Part shown: one piece after another, positions 59,455-64,000 of the stretch
Layout of the letters: every line of letters starts with the position of its first letter
How positions within the stretch are numbered: the stretch's first letter is position 1
NCBI GenBank assembly: GCA_029448655.1
Contig: JACCLO010000011.1
Location: 2,418,001-2,482,000 of the forward strand
DNA length: 64,000 bases
Direction of reading: 5' to 3'
From: Wolfiporia cocos
Lineage: Eukaryota; Basidiomycota; Agaricomycetes; Polyporales; Phaeolaceae
Position numbers and translations under genes: made by a program
Notes under the pieces: model-generated
What the model was told of the DNA's origin: nothing
Database searches by the model: none
What the model saw: only the letters and a program-made list of their open reading frames with translations

Positions 59455-60714
59455 GTTAGTGCGTGCAGTCAATCGAGTCAAAACACGCATCCTGACGTCG
59501 TTAACATAGTCCGGGTACTACGTTGCCTCTGTGGCCTCAATATTTTTGCCGAAATAAGAAACGAATGTTTCATCAATACCCCTACAAGCCATCAGCTGGT
59601 CGGTAATGAGCAGCTCCGATGTTGGCTGCTCATACAGTAGGTTTAAAAGCAATTAGCAGTGTTTGATATGACCTTGACCAACAGTCAATAGTTCCATGGA
59701 GATGAGCGCGGCATCAGCGAAGCTTTCCGCCGTCCTATTCGATCCTATCAAGACCAAATCAACATCACCTCGCGAAACTGCTTTCCAAGAGGCATTTGCA
59801 ACAACGATGACTCTGTGGGAATATCTTGAACATGTCAGTAAAGGATCCTCTGCATCTTCACTAGGGCAGACACCCCTTGATATATGGACCACGGGCATGA
59901 CAGCTGGTGCCCAAGTTGAACTGCCGACATTATGCATGGGTAATGCTGCAATGTAATGTGCTGTTTCTGCTCAATCTGAGGTCAGCTCTTCTACAGACTA
60001 CTCGTGGGGAGATCTCGGGCCATGTTTGGTTGTCGACGTTGGCGGGGGGGTCGGTACGCATGTCCCTGATACATTTGTGGCAGCTTTGAATGTTCAATCG
60101 CACGACATAGGAGGTAAAAGCCTTGAGCTCGCGAAGCGTTTCCCAAATTTGCGCTTTATTATTCAAGATCGCGAAGATGTCTTGCTCCAAGCGCACGCGG
60201 TGTGGCATCGTGACCATCCAGAGGCCCTCGTAACCGGTCGTGTTGCGTTCACGCCACACGATTTCTTCACGAAGCAGACGGTTATTGGTGCAGATATCTA
60301 TCTGTTAGGAAACATGCTGTATGTCTATCGGATCATAGTCATATTCTGCACACCTGACAGTAACCTTTGAGGCACGATTGGCCAGACGATGAATGTGTCA
60401 CCATTCTGAAGAACCTACGCCAAGCAATGAAATTGGATTCCCGTGTCCTTGTCATTGATCAAGTTATCCACACTACCGTGGGATCCCCATCAATGAAGAC
60501 GGCACCTCCTCCCCTGTTGCCAAACTACGGATACGCCTCACACTATGCGGCAACGCGCACATTATCCATGCTAACCCTGTTTAATGGGACAGAGCGTACA
60601 CCCGAGGAGTTGGAGGTCTTAGCAGCGCAGTCGGGCCTCAAGGTTATGAAAATCTGGGAGTGCCGTAGCATGGCATACATCACTGAATTGAGACGAGTTG
60701 ATGTAGCAATGTAA
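59073..60714 (+). CDS. SAM-dependent O-methyltransferase (plant COMT type)
   Basis: Transfers a methyl group from S-adenosylmethionine to a hydroxyl, typically of a phenolic or polyketide. Exons 59073-59454, 59510-59636, 59692-59939, 59997-60318 and 60372-60714 give 473 residues in matching phases. Residues 1-130 form the helical dimerisation domain (LTAAALRVAAEARIADIL, then the winged helix GLSIKEITRQCGI). SAM motif I is LVVDVGGGVGTH (263-274). After it come TPHDFFTKQ, GADIYLLGNML and LHDWPDDEC. His361 in this last motif is the position of the catalytic base, and its codon lies just after the exon 4/5 junction. The family is common in mushroom secondary metabolism, but no synthase gene is nearby, so the substrate is open. 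A TATAAAGC word lies near 58915. It is the first of two tandem copies. Confidence 0.88.
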
Positions 60715-60944
60715 ATACGATTTCTCTTTTTCAGCAGTGTGTTCGTAGCATTTGAAATCCTGGCCAACTCTTGTGCCTATGATGGATAGTATTGCGATTC
60801 CTGTAGGCCAGATGTATAATTTCAAATGCCTAGCGACGATGGATTATTACAAGCTGGGCCACGGGAGACATTAGGATAAGATGCAAATCACTACGACGCT
60901 GCCCTCGTATGGCAGGCTAGTGTGATCCATGGTCGACGTGGTAT
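60715..60944. other. 3' region of O-methyltransferase 1
   Basis: Short spacer between the methyltransferase stop and the start of the second duplicated block; no gene. Confidence 0.4.
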
Positions 60945-63900
60945 ATGTGGCTATCTGCGTGGGTATACGAATCGGAAGTCGATGAAAGATTCCTCGCTTC
61001 GCGCGAGTCAGTGGCGAGGCGCGGCGACTTGCGAACCGCGGCGGAAGCACGCAAGAGTGTTGCTTATTGAGCTCAACGGAGGCGCTGGCTAGCGGTGTAT
61101 CGGGTGAGTAGGTCCGGGTCGGCGGGTGCGAGGGCTGCGACTAGGATGGGTAGCACGGGGCCAACTAGCGGTGTGCTTCTGTGCGGTGGGCGGTGGTGGC
61201 GGTCTGTATTAGGATTGTGTAACGGACTAGTGACGCGCATATATGGTAGAGAGACCGAGCGAGTCGGGAATGATGACACGATCGGTGGGTGATCGGGGTG
61301 CACGATAACGGTCTCATCAACAGCAAGCTCCCTACACGCAACTCCATCCCCCTCGTCTATTCACTGTCGTCTACACATGCCGTTCTCTGTCTCTGTCTCT
61401 GTCTCCGTCTCTCGTCTCCCTGCCACGCACACGCTCGCCGTCCAATGCCAACGCTTACTCGCAACGTTGTCCGTGCAGGTATGTCGACGTGATGCCGGCG
61501 GGGATACCACCAGGGTGCGCTCAGCTGTGACCCAAAGGCGTGCACACCGTGGGCACACGGCTCGCGTCCGCTGGGCTCTTGTGCACGTCCATATTCATAA
61601 ATGTCGTCTGCCGCCGCGCACGCACGGTCACGCCGTGAATATATCTATATCTGATTCCCGCCGACAACACTCTGTCGCGATTTGCGTGTGCACGTTCGTT
61701 GCCTTCGTCCAGGCCGCTGACCGATGTCCGCGCCTGTCGTTGCTGTACACAACTTGCCGCTGCCCGTCGCGCGACCTGACTGCTACGCGCATAAGGCTCT
61801 TAGACCCGGGCTACGCCCACCCAACTCGACGCGCGTGCGAGTCGTTGCACACACCCTCCACCGCAGCCTTTGGCGAGGGACCGCGGACGGCTGCCAAGCA
61901 ACGAGATTCTCGCTGATGGCACGTCCATTGTGTCGCTCGCGCAGGAAAACCGGCATTGGCAGGTGAGTTGCTTCCTGCTGACAGGAAGTGCCCCGTAGCG
62001 GCGGCGGCGGCGAACAGCGTACACGATGGTTGGTTCGTCGTGGACGCGGGGCCATCCAGTGTGCGCGGTCGACGTTCGTCCCGTCCGATGGCTGTAGTGA
62101 ATAGACGCGTGAGACGTGATGGACGGCTCCCGAAGGTGACGGCGCGTTCATTGTGTGGCTGAAATTGTGATCAGGTGAGTGTGAAGCACACACTCCATGT
62201 ACCAACGAATGCGAGCTTGCACGAGAGGTGGAGTACCAAAGAGAAGTTCTCGAATAGTAGGATGAAAGTTTATCTGCGCAACCGGGAGACGGCAATTCGC
62301 GCATTGGTTGGTTGGTTCGGTGTCTTTTCCTGTTCGCAGGACGGGGTCCCAAATGTCATGTCAGAAGCCTGGCTGAAGCGGCTCTGGTAGAGCTACTGCA
62401 AAGCCTGCTGGATGGCTGATAGCTGTCCTATAGACTGTTACTGTTGCATGAGAGTCTCATTCATCGCTCCTGAGGCCGAGCATTCGATAAAGAGGTAGAC
62501 CGACGTAAGTCCTTTGGTCGGTATCGGTATCATGAGCTTGTATTGACCTCGTCTTTGCCTTCATTTGGGCCAGGGGATGTTGAGTTACAGGGGCTTCCGT
62601 ACCGCCTAATCCTTATGTCATGCACTAGATTCTTATTTCAGACAGACATGGTCATATGTCTGTGGAGATCCGCCTCCGCCACGAAAGTATGACTCATGTG
62701 GTCTCTGCATGAATGCACTGACAGCTGAGGTTGGGAGATGCCCTGCACTCGACAGTGCAATGAGTCTTGCAGTGGAACGATGCTCCGAGTCATTAACATC
62801 AGTTTTCCGTGTCGGGAAGTATTTCTGACCATACACTCAGCTGTACACACAGATGGACATACTAGGAACAATAAGTGCTGACCACAGAACTGAGGTGCAT
62901 TGGCAATATGAAGATTACGTTCGAAGGCAATCTCAATCACACTGTCACTATGTTCTACATGAGAGCTCAATATTGAAACATAGCTAACGACAGTGACCAG
63001 CTGGTTTATACACTAAGCAACGGTGATCGACAGCAGGATGATGCTGAATTGAAGCGTCAAAACTTGCAAGGCCACAATGATGGGCGGGCGCTACTGGAGT
63101 CGCCGATGCCAACGCCACCTATCGCGAGATCGTCTGACAACTCTGACCGGTTACATTTTGCATCGCTGCCGTAACCGATCTTCTCAATATCAGACGGTTG
63201 AGTGCTGGTACGAAGAGCTAACCTACCTGGGTCGAGATTCTCAGATGAGCGTCTGGACACGAAGATGACCCACCTATTCTCAAAGTCAGGGACCATCCTC
63301 TCAGAGTCAGGGATCTCACTCGGGATATCCAGGCACCCTCAGGACTGCTCCCAGATGTAAGACATGCCACGAAGTGTACGTCACCATCCCATTGAATGGA
63401 CTCCCGCACTGTTCCCATGTCCTATTGGCAAAGCTTCGCTTATCGGTATCTGACTGTAGAGCATATTAGATCTCATAAAGCCTTATGCTCCGTGTGAACA
63501 ATCCATTCACTGGGATCATCTTCTGGGTTAAGGCTGTCAACACGGTCATTACTCTATATTCTTTGCTTACAGCCCATATAGTGACCCGCTTGTCCGATTT
63601 CTGACAGATGTCTTCGAAAAGCAGAACAGAGCAATTGCGTTCCCTGCTCAGCCTGCTCAATGATGCTGCTAATACAATACTCACCGAATGGGAAGCGGAA
63701 GAGCGGATAAAATCGGACATCCCTCAGCCAGTTGCACATCCCTCTGTGCCAACTGTTGAGCTGTTCGAGGCTCAGCGTGTCTTTCTAGGAGCTTGTGGAA
63801 TGTGTATCGACATTGTTCAAGATCCTCCGGTTCGTCTGACAGAGATTGTGTTCTCCCATTTTACTGCGGCAGCGTTGCGCATTGCTGCAGAAGCACGCAT

Positions 63901-63989
63901 TGCCGACATCCTCGCGAACGCCAATCCCACTGAAGGTCTCTCAATCAAAGAAATCACTCGACAGTGCGGAATCCAGGATTGGAAATTGG
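60945..63989. repeat. Tandem segmental duplication, copy 2
   Basis: Direct copy of 56030-59454, about 380 bp shorter through deletions. It carries a second version of the sequence that lies upstream of the MFS start, but no transporter gene beside it, and leads into the second O-methyltransferase. Confidence 0.8.
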
Positions 63990-64000
63990 GTGAGCACGCG
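63608..64000 (+). CDS. SAM-dependent O-methyltransferase, second copy (partial)
   Basis: The first exon is 63608-63989, 382 nt, the same length as exon 1 of the gene at 59073, and it ends at a GTGAGC donor. The encoded 127 residues are close to those of copy 1 (shared NTILTEWEAEE, GACGMCIDIVQDP, AAEARIADIL and GLSIKEITRQCGIQDWKLG). The frame is open, so it was probably a working gene at duplication. The rest lies beyond the window, and whether it is intact cannot be judged. Confidence 0.85.
   Translation, partial: MSSKSRTEQLRSLLSLLNDAANTILTEWEAEERIKSDIPQPVAHPSVPTVELFEAQRVFLGACGMCIDIVQDPPVRLTEIVFSHFTAAALRIAAEARIADILANANPTEGLSIKEITRQCGIQDWKLGEHA

Noticed and set aside
59073..64000. A secondary-metabolite gene cluster
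   Set aside because: Only methyltransferases and one transporter are seen; no synthase, P450 or dedicated regulator lies in the window.

Overview
The window looks like nuclear DNA from a basidiomycete mushroom (Agaricomycete, most likely a polypore; the order is inferred). The support is genes cut by many 45-70 bp GT-AG introns, several exons of only 7-43 nt, very GC-rich third positions in some genes, and lineage-typical families: DUF6533 seven-helix proteins, Kre9/Knh1-like secreted proteins and plant-type O-methyltransferases. There are no operons and no rRNA, CRISPR or phage features.

Layout. 2.2-5.2 kb: a plasma-membrane Na+/H+ antiporter (Nha1/Sod2 type, +). 5.6-7.7 kb: an FAD-dependent amine-oxidase-like protein (-) whose reading frame does not join cleanly at one intron. 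7.7-12.9 kb: gene-poor, with two diverged copies of an unrecognised coding-like sequence. 13.0-18.2 kb: a Rif1-like replication-timing/telomere protein (+) with PP1-docking motifs, KEN boxes and upstream MluI cell-cycle boxes. 19.2 kb: a small secreted Kre9/Knh1-like protein (+). 20.6-21.0 kb: an 84-residue cysteine-rich tail protein (-).

22.9-44.1 kb is a repeat-rich island of DUF6533-like gene copies, mostly decayed, arranged in duplicated blocks. It also holds an F-box gene (30.2-31.8 kb, -), minisatellites and several non-autonomous DNA elements. Its most striking part is 34.88-40.87 kb. Two nearly identical 685-bp hAT-like elements lie there as inverted repeats. Each carries two outward-facing tRNA-like segments (A box and B box), and a third related element sits between them. 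Their 8-bp flanking duplications are swapped, which indicates that the 4.6 kb between them has inverted. The stray plus-strand DUF6533 3' end inside would then pair with the truncated minus-strand 5' end outside.

45.7-46.3 kb: a second Kre9/Knh1-like gene (-) with the same intron phases as the first. 47.5-48.1 kb: FKBP12 (-), with an intron directly after the ATG. 48.1-53.0 kb: no recognised gene. 53.0-56.0 kb: a 14-exon SV2-type MFS transporter (-). 56.0-64.0 kb: a tandem duplication of about 3.4 kb, each copy ending in an O-methyltransferase gene (+). The first gene is complete; the second runs off the window. Apart from the duplicated pairs, neighbouring genes show no obvious shared pathway. 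All gene models are hand-spliced from GT-AG signals, reading frame and family conservation, with no transcript evidence.
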